Source of the DNA: Clarireedia homoeocarpa
Lineage: Eukaryota; Ascomycota; Leotiomycetes; Helotiales; Rutstroemiaceae
Direction of reading: 5' to 3'
NCBI GenBank assembly: GCA_001465935.1
Contig: LNKV01000038.1
Span: 814,176-878,175, forward strand
Length of the DNA: 64,000 bases
Shown here: one piece after another, positions 36,819 through 47,500 of the stretch
Position numbering within the stretch: the stretch's first letter is position 1
How the letters are laid out: every line of letters begins with the position of its first letter
Translations under genes and position numbers: made by a program
The notes under the pieces: model-generated
Database searches by the model: none
Seen by the model: the letters and a program-made list of their open reading frames with translations, nothing else
What the model was told of the DNA's origin: nothing

Positions 36819-37800
36819 AATTATATTAAATATTAAAAATATAAAGATATTATATAAAAAATAATAAATTAATAAAATATTTATTATAAAAATATTTATA
36901 AAATTTAAAAGAATAAATTATAAAAAAGAAATAATAATAATAAAAAATAATAAAAAGAAAAAATAAAAGAGTTTTTAAAATATTAATTTATTTAATTATT
37001 TTTTAAATTTATTTTTATTAAAATTTATTAAATTATAAAAATAAAATATAATAAAAAATAAAAAATTTCTTTATTAAAATAATAAATAAATATAAAGTAA
37101 ATTAGAAAATAATATAAAATATTAAAAAGAATTTAAAAAATTAAATAAAATAATAAATAAAGAAAATTTTATATAAAAAGAATTTATAATATATATAAAA
37201 AATATAATAATAAATAAAAATACTTAAAAGTTAAATATAATTTAATTATATATTAAAATAAGATAGAAATTAAACTAATTAATTATTAAATTTAAAATTT
37301 ATTTAAATAATATAAAATATAAATTAAAAATAATATTATTAAAAGAAAAATAAAAAATACTTTTTATTAAATTTAAATTTAAAATATAAAAGAAGATTAT
37401 ATTATATTATAATATATCTTTAATTTATAATAATTTTATTAATTTAATTTAAAAATTTAAAAAAATAACTTTTTAATAAAAAAGAAAAGAAAAAGAAATA
37501 ATATAAAAATAAAATATTTTAATTATAAAAAAGATTATATTTATTATTAAATTTAATTAAAATCTTATTAATAATTCTCGAAATTATAATAGATTTTAAA
37601 TCTTTAATTAAATTTATTATAATTATAATAAATTAAATTATTTTAATTAGAATTATTATTAATAATATAATATAAAAAAAATAAAATATTAAATAAATTA
37701 AAGAAAATAAAATATTAAATAAACTATAAGAAAAAGATAAAGAATTTAATAGATTATAAAAAATAAAGAATTAAATAAAATAAGAATATAGAAATAACTT
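36819..37800. repeat. AT-rich island DNA (right block)
   Basis: Almost pure A/T with A-rich runs and no frames. Composition returns to normal at about 37810, just before the transporter 5' remnant. Confidence 0.75.
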
Positions 37801-37944
37801 TATTTTATTTCTTTTAGAGAGTTACTAGTATTAGAAGTAGAGTACTTATTATTGACTAAGATTTTGCCTTACTTCGGCTTACTTCGGGTAAAAACTTTTC
37901 TGTAAGCTACTTATATAAATAGTTACTATAGAAATATAGAGTAG

Positions 37945-38477
37945 TTAAGAAATCAAGACTAGAAGTACAATAGCCAAACGTTCCAAAAGGGTGATGTTCG
38001 TGGCCACGTACCGGGTCTTCCCACAGTACCCATTAGGAGAAGCGTGAATATTTGTATCGTTTCTATCTAGGAAATATTGGATGGAGTAACGCGTAAATTT
38101 CTTCATAGTATGACTGGAATATCCCGAAGCTCGTTATAAGTCCCTATGTAACAAAACACAATATGGCCAGCTAATACTTGGAGCCAGGCCGTGGTGCCAC
38201 CATCAGGAGGTAGTCCTGGAATAGTGGTAGGTAAGGCTGGAAACAAGAAGTATCTATGTCTGAATGTTGATTTAGTATGCTGTCCTTCTTCCAGAGGGCT
38301 AAGGTGTGGTTCAGATGCGTTGCGTTCTAGTACAATATCAGATGCTGGAGCCAAATATTTTGGTGCTATTATTCTGTTTGGATTAATCTTGTCACAAGAT
38401 TTTCCGTGAGCTTTTAAGAGTGGATTTGTTTCCACACGGAACATCATAAACCGAAAAGCAGGTTTGTGGCGTCGCAC
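37945..38477 (-). pseudogene. Monocarboxylate-transporter-like MFS gene, 5' half
   Basis: On the minus strand the hallmark N-terminal motif of fungal MCT-type carriers is intact: GLPPDGGTTAWLQVLAGHIVF, preceded by a polar leader. The continuation needs frame changes: GLITSFGIFQSYYEE in a second frame, then LRVTPSNIS-stop-IETIQIF in a third, with TAG where the family has Trp (SISW), then ATNITLLERLAIVLLVLIS. These are TM1-TM3 of the family in order. Similarity stops at the edge of the AT-rich block. The remainder of the carrier, from about TM5 onward, is at 17599-18483 on the same strand. Confidence 0.7.
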
Positions 38478-38931
38478 TCAAATCCTAACCTTTTCTGTTC
38501 TTCAACGCTGCAATTCCCAACTTTGCTTCACATCCAAGCTCCGGAGATAACAGGATCCTAATCTTGTCGGCAGTGTTACGCTGCCTAGGTCGGTTCGTCA
38601 ATGCTAAACAGGAAGATCTAACGTGGTATCGAATGAGGAGTTCCGTGAATGTTTCAACTCCAAACAAGTCAAGTCAATTCGTTCTATTTACAGCAAGCTG
38701 TTCTTTAATACAATATGCAGTCACCAAGGGCAAGATTTGAAATATAACGGCGATTGAATTCGGCCGCGAAAATTCTGAGGTTGACTGAACCCACACACGT
38801 TCAAAGCAGTACATATTTCGGGGATATATCTATGTTCGGAACAATTTTATCCCAGCAAAACCCACAGGACGAACGGTGAATGCTCCCCAAGTACATGCGG
38901 CAGGATTCTTCGGCCTACACAATAGTCATCC

Positions 38932-39309
38932 TCACTCCCGATTCTTCGCATACGAGCTGGATACTTTTTCGCCAACTTTTAGCATCAGATCAGTCTCAAA
39001 GATTGCGCGTCTGGCATCTTCATTCTGCGCGTATGAAGAAGCTGATTTTTCTCCTACTTGGAGCATAGGATCGGTCTCGAAGTCGGCTCGTTCTATTTTG
39101 TTGTTTTCGGCGTAAGATGACGCTGATTTCTCCCCGACCTGCAGTATGGGATCGGTCTCGAAATCTACTGAAATTTTCATTTAGCTTGGACATAGGACGT
39201 TAAGTTGAAGAGTCAGTTACTTACTGACTCGAGTGCGGTGGGTTGAAGCCAACACTACTGCTATAATCGCTGTGAGAACCATAACGTGACTGGTTTTGAG
39301 GGAGACCAT
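38932..39309 (-). CDS. Small secreted protein of three tandem 27-residue repeats
   Basis: Two exons, 39225..39309 and 38932..39167, joined over a 57-nt intron (GTAAGT...TTTCAG), encode 106 residues. Residues 1-23 (MVSLKTSHVMVLTAIIAVVLAS) are a good signal peptide. The rest is three near-identical units at 30-56, 57-83 and 84-106: DFETDPILQVGEKSASSYA, then a variable, basic-ended tail (ENNKIERA, QNEDARRA, KNRE). The unit ends carry Arg-Ala or Arg-Arg-Ala, suitable in part for Kex2-type cleavage. There is no Cys. This plan (signal peptide plus repeats with basic spacers) is that of fungal Kex2-processed repeat proteins, including ribosomal-peptide precursors, and also of some effectors. No UstYa-like or tyrosinase gene is seen nearby, so the role stays open. 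Confidence 0.7.
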
Positions 39310-39505
39310 GTTATGAGTATTACGAGAGTGAGTCTTGATCTTGCTATTTGCAATGAGAGATGTGTTTAGGATTGAGTGATCGGAACGATGCCCCTTTTAT
39401 CACTTTTCATCTCCTGCAGTCTTTAGCTATCCCCAAAGGCTTGTAATGGGCCGAACTAGAACATAAAACCGGCCACTGTGATCTTCATGTGTTGTCAACT
39501 GTTGG

Positions 39506-40722
39506 TTGCAATATCAGCATTCTCACGCTGATATTTTGGAGAATTCCGCGGCAGGTCAAATAATTCTTCATCATCCTAGCACCTTCGGGCACACCTACAT
39601 CCCCAAGAAGTTCAGCAAGTGCTACGCCGCACACTCTACTCAACTGATGCACTTCACCGCTTTTCACAATGTCTGTGGGCATTTCGTGACCATTGCGAGG
39701 CACGTATTAATTGGAATCTCATTGCAAGGGATCCCCGGCTCTTGATCATCGAATGTGAAATATAGGCCGTAACTGTCACTTCTCTAGAAGTGGCGTCACT
39801 TTTGGATTCTCACAAGACACCGATTTCAGAGACTGATGGGGTAAAAGATGATATTTTTCACGAGGTATACTCCTCCGATCGTATTTCGGTGGTTAACGGA
39901 GGCGAACTGCGTGGTGCTATCAAAAATCACCCGTGCTGGACTACCAAGCCTATGCGTCCACGCGGTGGCCCCCCTACAGCGAATCTTATGTGTAGAAGCT
40001 TCTACATCAGCGCCAAGTCTCTGCAAGACCTCAAGAAGGCTGCATCAATATCTACTGTGTCTGATACCTTGCACCTGTCGACTCATGATTCTATTGCCGC
40101 TATTCTCTGGCGTAGTATAATTCTGGCACGCCAGCGCGCAGGTATCATTCCTTCCATAGCCACGATACATTTCGCTACAGCGATCGACTGCCGCCGACAT
40201 CTTGGCCTTCCAAACCCCTACTTTGGCAACGCCATCTACGGCGTCAAAATCTCCCTTCCAGTTTCCGGTCTCGCTTCACCAAACACCAGACTTCAAACTG
40301 CTGCGCGATTAATCCGTTCTCAGATCAATAATACTACTGAAGAAATCTTTCGCGACTTACTCGCTTTCGTCGAACATACAGTTACACAAGTACTTACTCG
40401 CTTAGAAGTACTGGAAGATCTAACCGAAAGTACGGTAATGCTAGTTAGCTATTTTGGATTCGAAATGTATAGCTTGGACTTTGGTGAGGCATTTGGCACC
40501 AATATGGAGGCAATGAGGTTGCCCTCGAGGGGGATAGTTCCTGGGATGCCCGTGATACTACTCAAATTGAAAGATGATAGTTGTGAGGTTTTATTGAACG
40601 AGAGGGCGGATGTCATGGAGCTTTTGGAGGAGGATGGATTATTCCATAGGTTTGTAAAAAAAGGTTTACTAAGTATACTACCAAAAATAGAGAACCGCAA
40701 CAGAAGGAGGTATACTATATAA
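39506..40722 (+). pseudogene. Fungal PF02458-type (BAHD-like) acyltransferase, N-terminally decayed
   Basis: The frame open to 40722 (from about 39790) matches the C-terminal two thirds of trichothecene-3-O-acetyltransferase-like enzymes: STHDSIAAILWRSIILAR, TAIDCRRHLGLPNPYFGNAIY, and an SLDFGEAFG version of the DFGxG motif. No ATG opens this frame. Just upstream in another frame (39506-39745), LMHFTAFHNVCG...FVTIARHVL looks like a damaged remnant of the catalytic HHxxxDG region. The catalytic His-Asp motif is therefore not intact and the gene is probably dead, unless unseen exons restore it. An active enzyme would transfer an acyl group from CoA to a secondary metabolite. Its end is 41 bp from the convergent membrane gene. 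Confidence 0.65.
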
Positions 40723-40763
40723 CTACTCTGTGTTCTACTACAAAAGTTCTTTGGTGATAGTAT

Positions 40764-42269
40764 TCAAAGTGGTATTGGTATATTTGTTCCTTTTGAACGG
40801 CGCCCAATAACACTGAAGGGTGCTATAACAATAGTTAAAAGAATGGCAAGGCCTAAAGAGGCACTCATTGCGCAAAGTATTAATTGCCAATTGTTCGATC
40901 GTATATTGCCGATAGTTATAGCATCAAAGTAGAACACGGTGACGCAGATTATAACCAATGCTAATTGGAATAGTAGAACCAACACAGAAAAAAGTTTGCT
41001 CGAGAGAAGGATGTCCCAAAGAAGAGACTGTCTCTGGGGATCACGCAACGTCTGATCAAAATCCTGATCTGTCAGGAATTCCAAAAGAGAGATTCCGTGA
41101 TTGGAGACCATTTCTTGATGTAGATCCGTGTGAGAGATGTGTAAGACACTTTCGGTATAGTTATATGTACTTTGGTCGCTATCGTCCGTAGATTCACTTG
41201 CCCAGATATGTTCAAAGATTGCTCCCAGAGGCTGTATTAGGAGGATAAGTGGTACTAGCTGGCCGAACCCCCAAGCATTTTCCAGGGATCCTACCATTGG
41301 GAGCATCTGTTGTCGAGGAATGAGTATCTGCATAGTGCCATAGGCAAGGTTGGCTACTGAGAGCCAAATTGATGCTGCAAAGGAAGCGGAGACCTCAAGA
41401 ATGGTGAGCACAGGGATCGTTATTCCGAGGCCTAGGCGGAAGACCAATAACTGGAGTCGTGTCCTTCCATTCTGATCGTATTTGACCGCTAGAGCCCTGA
41501 GAGTCGCGAATATGAACCGCTCTAAAGGAAGTCGAACATAATTTTGATACGACTGATTCGTGGAATCAAAAATTGCGCCCATTTTCGAGATATAACTCAT
41601 TACCAAAATGATGAAACCCAGGGGCGCATCTGGACTCACGCCATCTCCCCATAATTTTCCCCAAAAACAATGGGCTGGAATAGCCCATCCGGTTCGGCCT
41701 TCCAGCATGCTATCCCACTTCAATATACCCCAATCATTGCTGATGGTAGGCACGACACCAATGACGAGCATAGCAAACAGCGTCAGCATGCCCCAAAGCC
41801 TCCATATCATAATGCCTTTGCGCTCCCTCAAGTAAGTTGAAAGCAGGGTGATAACGGAAAGATGCACGCTACTTGACATCCAAGCTAGATAAAGCACAAT
41901 CTGGTAATGGTAGACGGAAATGCTCTCCTTACGCAGGCCAACAAATCCAGCACCCATGATGGCTATACCTGTGACGATTTGCTGGTCACTCAGCACGACG
42001 GCAACGTCACGTATACATCTGTGTAGACGTTTCCGTCTTGATCGTGTTCCTCTCGACATTGAGTAGGGGTTAATGTGGTGTACTTGGCGATCTATCCGGC
42101 CTAGTAATGACCCGTCTACTAGGCCACCGAAGTAAGCCACTATAACAACACTAAGAGTGGCATAGGCGCTGATAAGAAAAGCTAAGTTTACGCCGATGCC
42201 AGATATGTCGGTGTCTCCTTGGGGGACAGCACCATGATGAATGAGATATCCGCAGGACTTGTTCAACAT
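40764..42269 (-). CDS. Fungal polytopic integral membrane protein, unknown function
   Basis: An intronless frame of 501 residues. I count about nine hydrophobic segments, including NLAFLISAYATLSVVIVAYF near the N-terminus, a middle pair at WRLWGMLTLFAMLVIGVV and GFIILVMSYISKMG, and a C-terminal pair ending AILLTIVIAPFSVIG. A basic loop (SRGTRSRRKRLHR) follows the first segment. The acidic loop before the last pair (TDQDFDQTLRDPQRQ) would be cytosolic or lumenal. The pattern resembles an uncharacterised family common in Pezizomycotina. No transporter or enzyme signature is visible. Confidence 0.7.
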   Translation of the reverse strand: MLNKSCGYLIHHGAVPQGDTDISGIGVNLAFLISAYATLSVVIVAYFGGLVDGSLLGRIDRQVHHINPYSMSRGTRSRRKRLHRCIRDVAVVLSDQQIVTGIAIMGAGFVGLRKESISVYHYQIVLYLAWMSSSVHLSVITLLSTYLRERKGIMIWRLWGMLTLFAMLVIGVVPTISNDWGILKWDSMLEGRTGWAIPAHCFWGKLWGDGVSPDAPLGFIILVMSYISKMGAIFDSTNQSYQNYVRLPLERFIFATLRALAVKYDQNGRTRLQLLVFRLGLGITIPVLTILEVSASFAASIWLSVANLAYGTMQILIPRQQMLPMVGSLENAWGFGQLVPLILLIQPLGAIFEHIWASESTDDSDQSTYNYTESVLHISHTDLHQEMVSNHGISLLEFLTDQDFDQTLRDPQRQSLLWDILLSSKLFSVLVLLFQLALVIICVTVFYFDAITIGNIRSNNWQLILCAMSASLGLAILLTIVIAPFSVIGRRSKGTNIPIPL

Positions 42270-42835
42270 GCCGGTTCCGTGCAGTGATTAAGCAACGAGG
42301 AACTGGGATTGTGATTATGTTCCCAGTAAGTGATTGTTACAAGCAGATTGTAAGGTGAACGTCGATACATATAATCTCCAAAAGCGTATTAGCAAGTGTC
42401 TGGATTTGTTCACCCTTCAACTCACCGCCACTTCAAATAAAATTCAAAATGGCAAGAAGCTTAAAATATGTCTCACTATTTTTTATGTTTCAGAGAATTT
42501 TCATTTCTCCTTGTTATCAAAATAGTATATTATTCTATTAGAATGCTGTGGCGATGTTCTGCATTAGGAAGAGCTATGCATTCAATGGGCTTGGGAGGAG
42601 TCACGTGATCGTATCCTATGCATCGACCCCTTACATTCAGAAGCTCTCTTATGTCTTTGGAGGTTGATTTAGAATCTGAACCGACTCATATAATTGATAA
42701 TTCATCGTATTGACTTGTAAAATTAAGATTCCATCGTATCGGAAAACATCTAGCCAGACAAAAACTAGGTATACCTCTGGGAGCACTCTTGACCGACCTC
42801 TCGCCCAAGAAACTTTCCACCAAACAAATTCTCCA
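42270..42835. other. Intergenic: promoter of the membrane protein and 3' region of the carboxypeptidase
   Basis: Short region with no coding frame of note. Confidence 0.5.
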
Positions 42836-44606
42836 CTAAGTAGAAGAAATCGGCTTTTTACTCATGGTCTGCTTGAAGGCTTGCAAAGCCAATGCAGGTT
42901 CTAATCAGTTAGTAGGCATAATAACAAGAACAGCAATGAGCTAACTCACGATAGTATGGAACCTCATGCCCTGCTCCGAACACTCTCAACCAGCTCAGAT
43001 TACCAGCCGTCTTGTACGTTCCCCCAGCCACACCATTCACAGTGTAACTCTTAACTGCAGCAGCGTTAAATGCGGCTGAGCTTGAATAAGTAATTGCATT
43101 CGCTGCAGCCAAGTTTCCGAACCAATTACAAATCCAGTCGGCATCACCTAAAAATATCTTAGTACACACCTTCCAGACGTGACATTTAACTGACCAGCCC
43201 AGATAAGAACTTGAATTCCAGATTGAACAACCGACGACAATGTAGAAAGGAAGGATCGGGAGTCTATCATCATCAGCACATGCCAGAAATTTCGAGAATC
43301 ATACATACCATCACCAGTCGCAGAAAACTTCTGGCCTGGTGCATTAGCACATTCCTGGTATGTACTCGCGGCACCAATCTTCGTTCTCACACTCGAACTC
43401 TGAAGGTATGTAACATAAGTCTCTGGGGGATATGGGTCGTTTGAAGGCTCCCTGATATCGTAAACATCAAAGTTTCCATTGGATAAAGGCCCTTCGATAT
43501 CATCGTAGCAGACATCATCCGCACTAACACATGCCGAGTTAGATCCAGTTGTGGATGTACACTTCTGAAGAGCTGGAAGACATTGCGAGTTGTAAGTGTT
43601 CAAATAGCTGGTGTGTTGAGATGCGCTGATGAGTGACTTATAGGTATTGTTGTAGGAGTAGTCAATATATGCCTTGTAGGAGATAGCAGGGTCAATCCAC
43701 CCATTGTTGATTCCTAGAGCAATCAGATCGATTTTATCTCCTTTGAGAGTACCGGCATCGATAGCGGCATTCTGCTGTTCAAAGTAATATGCGAATTCCG
43801 GCCCGTAGTGACCTCCGTATGATTCGGTGAAGATACCAAAGTCTCGTGATTCATACGCAGGGAACGAAGCATAGAAAGCTTGAATGAGGTTCCATACGTA
43901 GGGAGCGGCCGTAACCGTGGAAGAAACAGAATCTGTGCCGTAAGAGAACCCAACTCCAATAGGCTGATCGACGTAAAGCATGTTGGCGTACTCGTTGAAA
44001 CTGTACGGATTCAAAGAAGGTGTGGAAGCTCCGTTGTAGAATTGGCAAGGGCCATTTTCCTGATTTGTTAGCAGCAACACAACATGGAATGGAGGATCCT
44101 ACCTGGAACAATCCAATCATAGATGAACATCCAGGTCCTGCAGGGCATTAGTCACCACATATTGCAGTCGAGACCATATCTCACCTCCATTGAACCATGT
44201 CGCGAGTGGTGCAGTTGTAGGATTATCACGACTTTCAAAGAACCAAAACCACTAGATCATATGAGCGACGGAAAGACCATTTCTACGGCTGCCTTACCAT
44301 GTTCATGTTCTATATCAAGTTAGAAAATCACTCGGAATCATCACGAGCTGAACTTACTGTTCCCACGGATAAGTATCCCGAATATTGATTCACACCTGGC
44401 GTTGTTTCACAGATGCCCGAATTGGTAACAAATGACAGCGTAGAATCAGTCGCCGCATGGTAGAAGACGGTATGATTCACACCATTGCGAATTTCGAAGG
44501 TTCGTTTGTCTTTTCGTGCGGATTGGCCTTCCGAATTTGCTGTAGGCAAGGCTAGGCAAATAACTGGAAGAAGTCCAACGAACACCGAAACTGAGGGAAG
44601 ACGCAT
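42836..44606 (-). CDS. Secreted serine carboxypeptidase (peptidase family S10)
   Basis: Eight exons, 44358..44606, 44298..44309, 44185..44251, 44103..44137, 43309..44059, 43195..43263, 42950..43147 and 42836..42900, give 481 residues, all in phase with introns of 43-49 nt. Residues 1-20 (MRLPSVSVFVGLLPVICLAL) form a signal peptide; I chose this Met over one eight codons upstream for that reason. Family motifs are SGYLSVGTNMNMWFWFFESR, NGGPGCSS, the nucleophile in TESYGGHYGP, the catalytic Asp in GDADWICNWFGN and the catalytic His in GAGHEVPYY. The second exon is only 12 nt (Asn-Met-Asn-Met). Several N-glycosylation sequons and paired Cys suit secretion or vacuolar delivery. It removes C-terminal residues from peptides, usually at acid pH. 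Confidence 0.93.
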
Positions 44607-45669
44607 TCTGAAAGTGATTGATGTGTCCAAAAATATGGTGTGAAGATTTCATTTTTCACGGTATAAACCCACCATTTTATATTTCTTCTCATCCATTCAC
44701 GCATGCCGACCGCGACGAGCTCGTGATGGCGACATAATGCGAATCTGCCCAATGCCTTTCCATATTGAGTAGGTAAGAATAAAATTAACCTTAACTACCC
44801 CCCCGCTAAATGAATCCATAGAACTATCAGGGAAGGTAATTTTGTGTTTTTAAAGCGCAATGATAAGCAGCAACATAAACCCCACGCACAAGAGCTAACA
44901 TCGCAGAAGTCCCGAAGCTAGTAGAAGATCCTAACGGATATATGCAGAACATGCAAGCTTAATACGACGGTTTCGGCATCTATTGAGAGAATGAGGCAAG
45001 TGATAAAGAAAAATCGCAAATGATAATCTTTCGTGGCTAAATGAAAGAGGGGTTCAGGGGAATAATGACATGCCTAATCGGGGGTTAGGGGCGATGAATG
45101 TGAACCTATGAAAAGCTTATCCATAAACAAGAGATGAAAACGCGACGGGAAGTTCAGATACTTCGTCCTCCGATGCATATCGATCTCCAGCCAAATGCAG
45201 GTATGATTTGCCCCGGCCGTAATGCCACTAAGGTACATGGCGAGGTCATTGGTCAGCATGCTTCCGTGCTGAGTGGCATTTATTGTACAACGACAGAAAT
45301 CGAAATTTATAACCGCCCACTTGGGTTCCCTATCACAAAAACCCCTAGCCAGCCTGCGACCGGCGAAGCAAATGAATTTTTCATTACTGTATGGAAATCG
45401 CAATCATACATCTTCATTCTTCATTACAATGGCAGAGCTTAAGATTGATGCACTTCCGGTTTTGAGCGTGGGAAGTTCATTACGATTGGATGTGATTTGT
45501 TCAATCCATCTTGAAAAGGTTCGTAACAGCCAAAGAAAATGCGGAAAGACATCAGCAATAACAGAAGCCAATTCAAACATATGTGAGAGTGTAAAAAAGG
45601 CCAAATCCAACCGTGAAATCGAAAGAAATGAAAGAAATATCAAGACCACCAATTCAGAGCATTTCTTCG
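44607..45669. other. Intergenic, no gene recognised
   Basis: Carboxypeptidase promoter on the left and phospholipase 3' region on the right, about 1.06 kb. Frames present on the plus strand lack motifs and overlap the 3' end of the phospholipase in antisense. Confidence 0.45.
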
Positions 45670-46896
45670 TCAAAGGTCCAACAGTGTCTGCACCAATTGT
45701 CCTGGTGTCTCGAAAAAGTCAAACATCACAATCCCTACGCGTTTCCCCTTCAGTCTTTGTAGAAAAGGCACAAGTCTTTGATTCACCCCGCCAGATGGAG
45801 TGTATTCAGTCCCATTTCCAGTGGCCATGATTCTTGGGGTAACTGCTGGCAGGTTCAGGTTATGCTCACTGGACGCAAATGTCCAAAACAAACTATCCGG
45901 ATACTGAGTTGTCGCTTTGAGAAGATGGGCAGTCGTCGCGTTGTATTTCCATTCAATATTGAGAGTCGCATTTGAGCCTACCGGTGTTTGAGGCTCGTAG
46001 TAATCTTCAATATATGCGGTGGAGTTTTGTTCCACATTGTAGAGAATGCTAATGTCGGGAGAGTTGTCCGTCCAAAGTGAGGGAGAGAAATGAAGACCAG
46101 GAAGTGTGCTCGAGTAAGATTCTGGTAATCGATCCAGATCAAATCGTCGGAGAAGAATGATTTTACCACGAGCATCTCCTAGGCTACCCAGTTCATTCTG
46201 ACCCTGAAAAAAGTACTGCTTCGCGGGGACAGAGGTGAGTGCATTGAATACCTTCAGCTGTGCTTCTGCATCATTTGAACCGTGTGCAGTCGTAGATCCT
46301 TCATATTGAAAAGACAGGAATATCACTTCAGAAGGATTCTCATCTAGCCATTGATAGTACCCAAACAAGACGTCTTCCATAGCAGCTATCTGAGATTGAA
46401 GGGCTTGACTATGCCAGAACACCAACGATGTATTTGTTACATCCAACGCAAAGCGAAGATCGAACGCTCGGATACCAGCATTCAGCATGTCAACTATGGA
46501 GCGGCTTTGACAACGGTAGTACTCAGCAGGTGCTGGAGTTTGCCCGCCAAGGTTTGTAATTCCCATGAGAGCATTCTGCGTCGCGGTTGAATAGTTCCAT
46601 GTCGCTGTATCGTGGGTGCCGGGAATATTCATGTGAACTAGCTTTGTCGCGTCCGGGTAACTTTTCATCCAGTTTGATGTGTTCGTTTGAATTGTTTTAT
46701 AATCCCCAAATATTGGGGCGGCATCTTTTAGGACTTTTTGTAAAGCGAAGCTCCCGAGTGAGATGTCCTGTGGTGAGCCTTGACGAGTGGTAAGGATTGG
46801 GGAACCATCAGCAGAGGCGAAAAGGCTGACAACGCAAACAATGATCCTGCAAACAGCATAGGAAAGCATACTGACCATCTCGTACGCCGGAGTCAA
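45670..46896 (-). CDS. Secreted PI-PLC-like phosphodiesterase
   Basis: An intronless frame of 408 residues (a start at the third Met, base 46869, would give a cleaner signal peptide, MLSYAVCRIIVCVVSLFASA). The X-domain of bacterial-type phosphatidylinositol phospholipase C is recognisable: MNIPGTHDTATW with the first catalytic His, then RSIVDMLNAGIRAFDLRFALD, the second His region LVFWHS, EVIFLSFQYEG, GKIILLRRFDLD and a C-terminal GIVMFDFFETPG. There is no calcium-binding EF or C2 module, as usual for this type. It would cleave phosphatidylinositol or GPI-type lipids outside the cell. Several Asn sequons are present. Confidence 0.88.
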   Translation of the reverse strand: MTPAYEMVSMLSYAVCRIIVCVVSLFASADGSPILTTRQGSPQDISLGSFALQKVLKDAAPIFGDYKTIQTNTSNWMKSYPDATKLVHMNIPGTHDTATWNYSTATQNALMGITNLGGQTPAPAEYYRCQSRSIVDMLNAGIRAFDLRFALDVTNTSLVFWHSQALQSQIAAMEDVLFGYYQWLDENPSEVIFLSFQYEGSTTAHGSNDAEAQLKVFNALTSVPAKQYFFQGQNELGSLGDARGKIILLRRFDLDRLPESYSSTLPGLHFSPSLWTDNSPDISILYNVEQNSTAYIEDYYEPQTPVGSNATLNIEWKYNATTAHLLKATTQYPDSLFWTFASSEHNLNLPAVTPRIMATGNGTEYTPSGGVNQRLVPFLQRLKGKRVGIVMFDFFETPGQLVQTLLDL

Positions 46897-47500
46897 ATGC
46901 TGGAAGCTCTAGGAAGAATTCAAAGTAAATAATTTGGTGTAAGGTCGGAATTGACTGTCATGATGCGAATTGTAGAGCGCTTCTTATGGGGACGATGATC
47001 GCATGTATCTGCGGGGCATCTCACAGCGCTAGGCGGCCCACTGGCGCCCTGTGAGTGTACCAATTACGTACGTGGACCCCTGAATTATGTATCTTACACT
47101 TCGCGCTATTAATGTCTTGGTGGTAGTGTGACGGTAGTGGTACTAGAATAAAAGCAAAATTGCTGCTAATCCACGTGTAGGAGTTGCACATTTCATTGTG
47201 AAAACCCTTTAGTTCTATAGGCCGGTCGACAGCCTCATGCCATCGAAAAAGTCGAGTATGTGAAATGTGAGCGCTGTAGAATTTCGTATCGTCAATCATT
47301 TAAAGTAGATACTGATTAAAACTCAGCATCACTCCATTGAGAGAAGTTCTGGGAGCTCCCAAAAAGAGCCCCGGTTTCCCCATCATGGTGAAAATCGTGT
47401 CAATACAGAGGGAGGGTGTTTGCGGATGAGGATTGGGGGAGATCTTCCTCTTACAGAAGACTTTGATTCACTGCCATTCAGAAATCACCCAAACTGTGTA
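46897..47500. other. Intergenic, phospholipase promoter
   Basis: About 0.6 kb without a credible frame. Confidence 0.45.

Noticed and set aside
38932..39309. Mating pheromone (alpha-factor-like) precursor
   Set aside because: Tandem repeats after a signal peptide suggested it, but the units lack the short Trp/Cys/Pro-containing core of filamentous ascomycete pheromones and regular Lys-Arg spacers.
39485..39703. Minus-strand 72-residue frame near the acyltransferase
   Set aside because: It overlaps the decayed catalytic region of the acyltransferase on the other strand and lacks motifs.
45273..45830. Plus-strand 185-residue frame
   Set aside because: Largely antisense to the phospholipase 3' end and its 3' UTR; low-complexity Lys/Asn/Ser composition and no motif.
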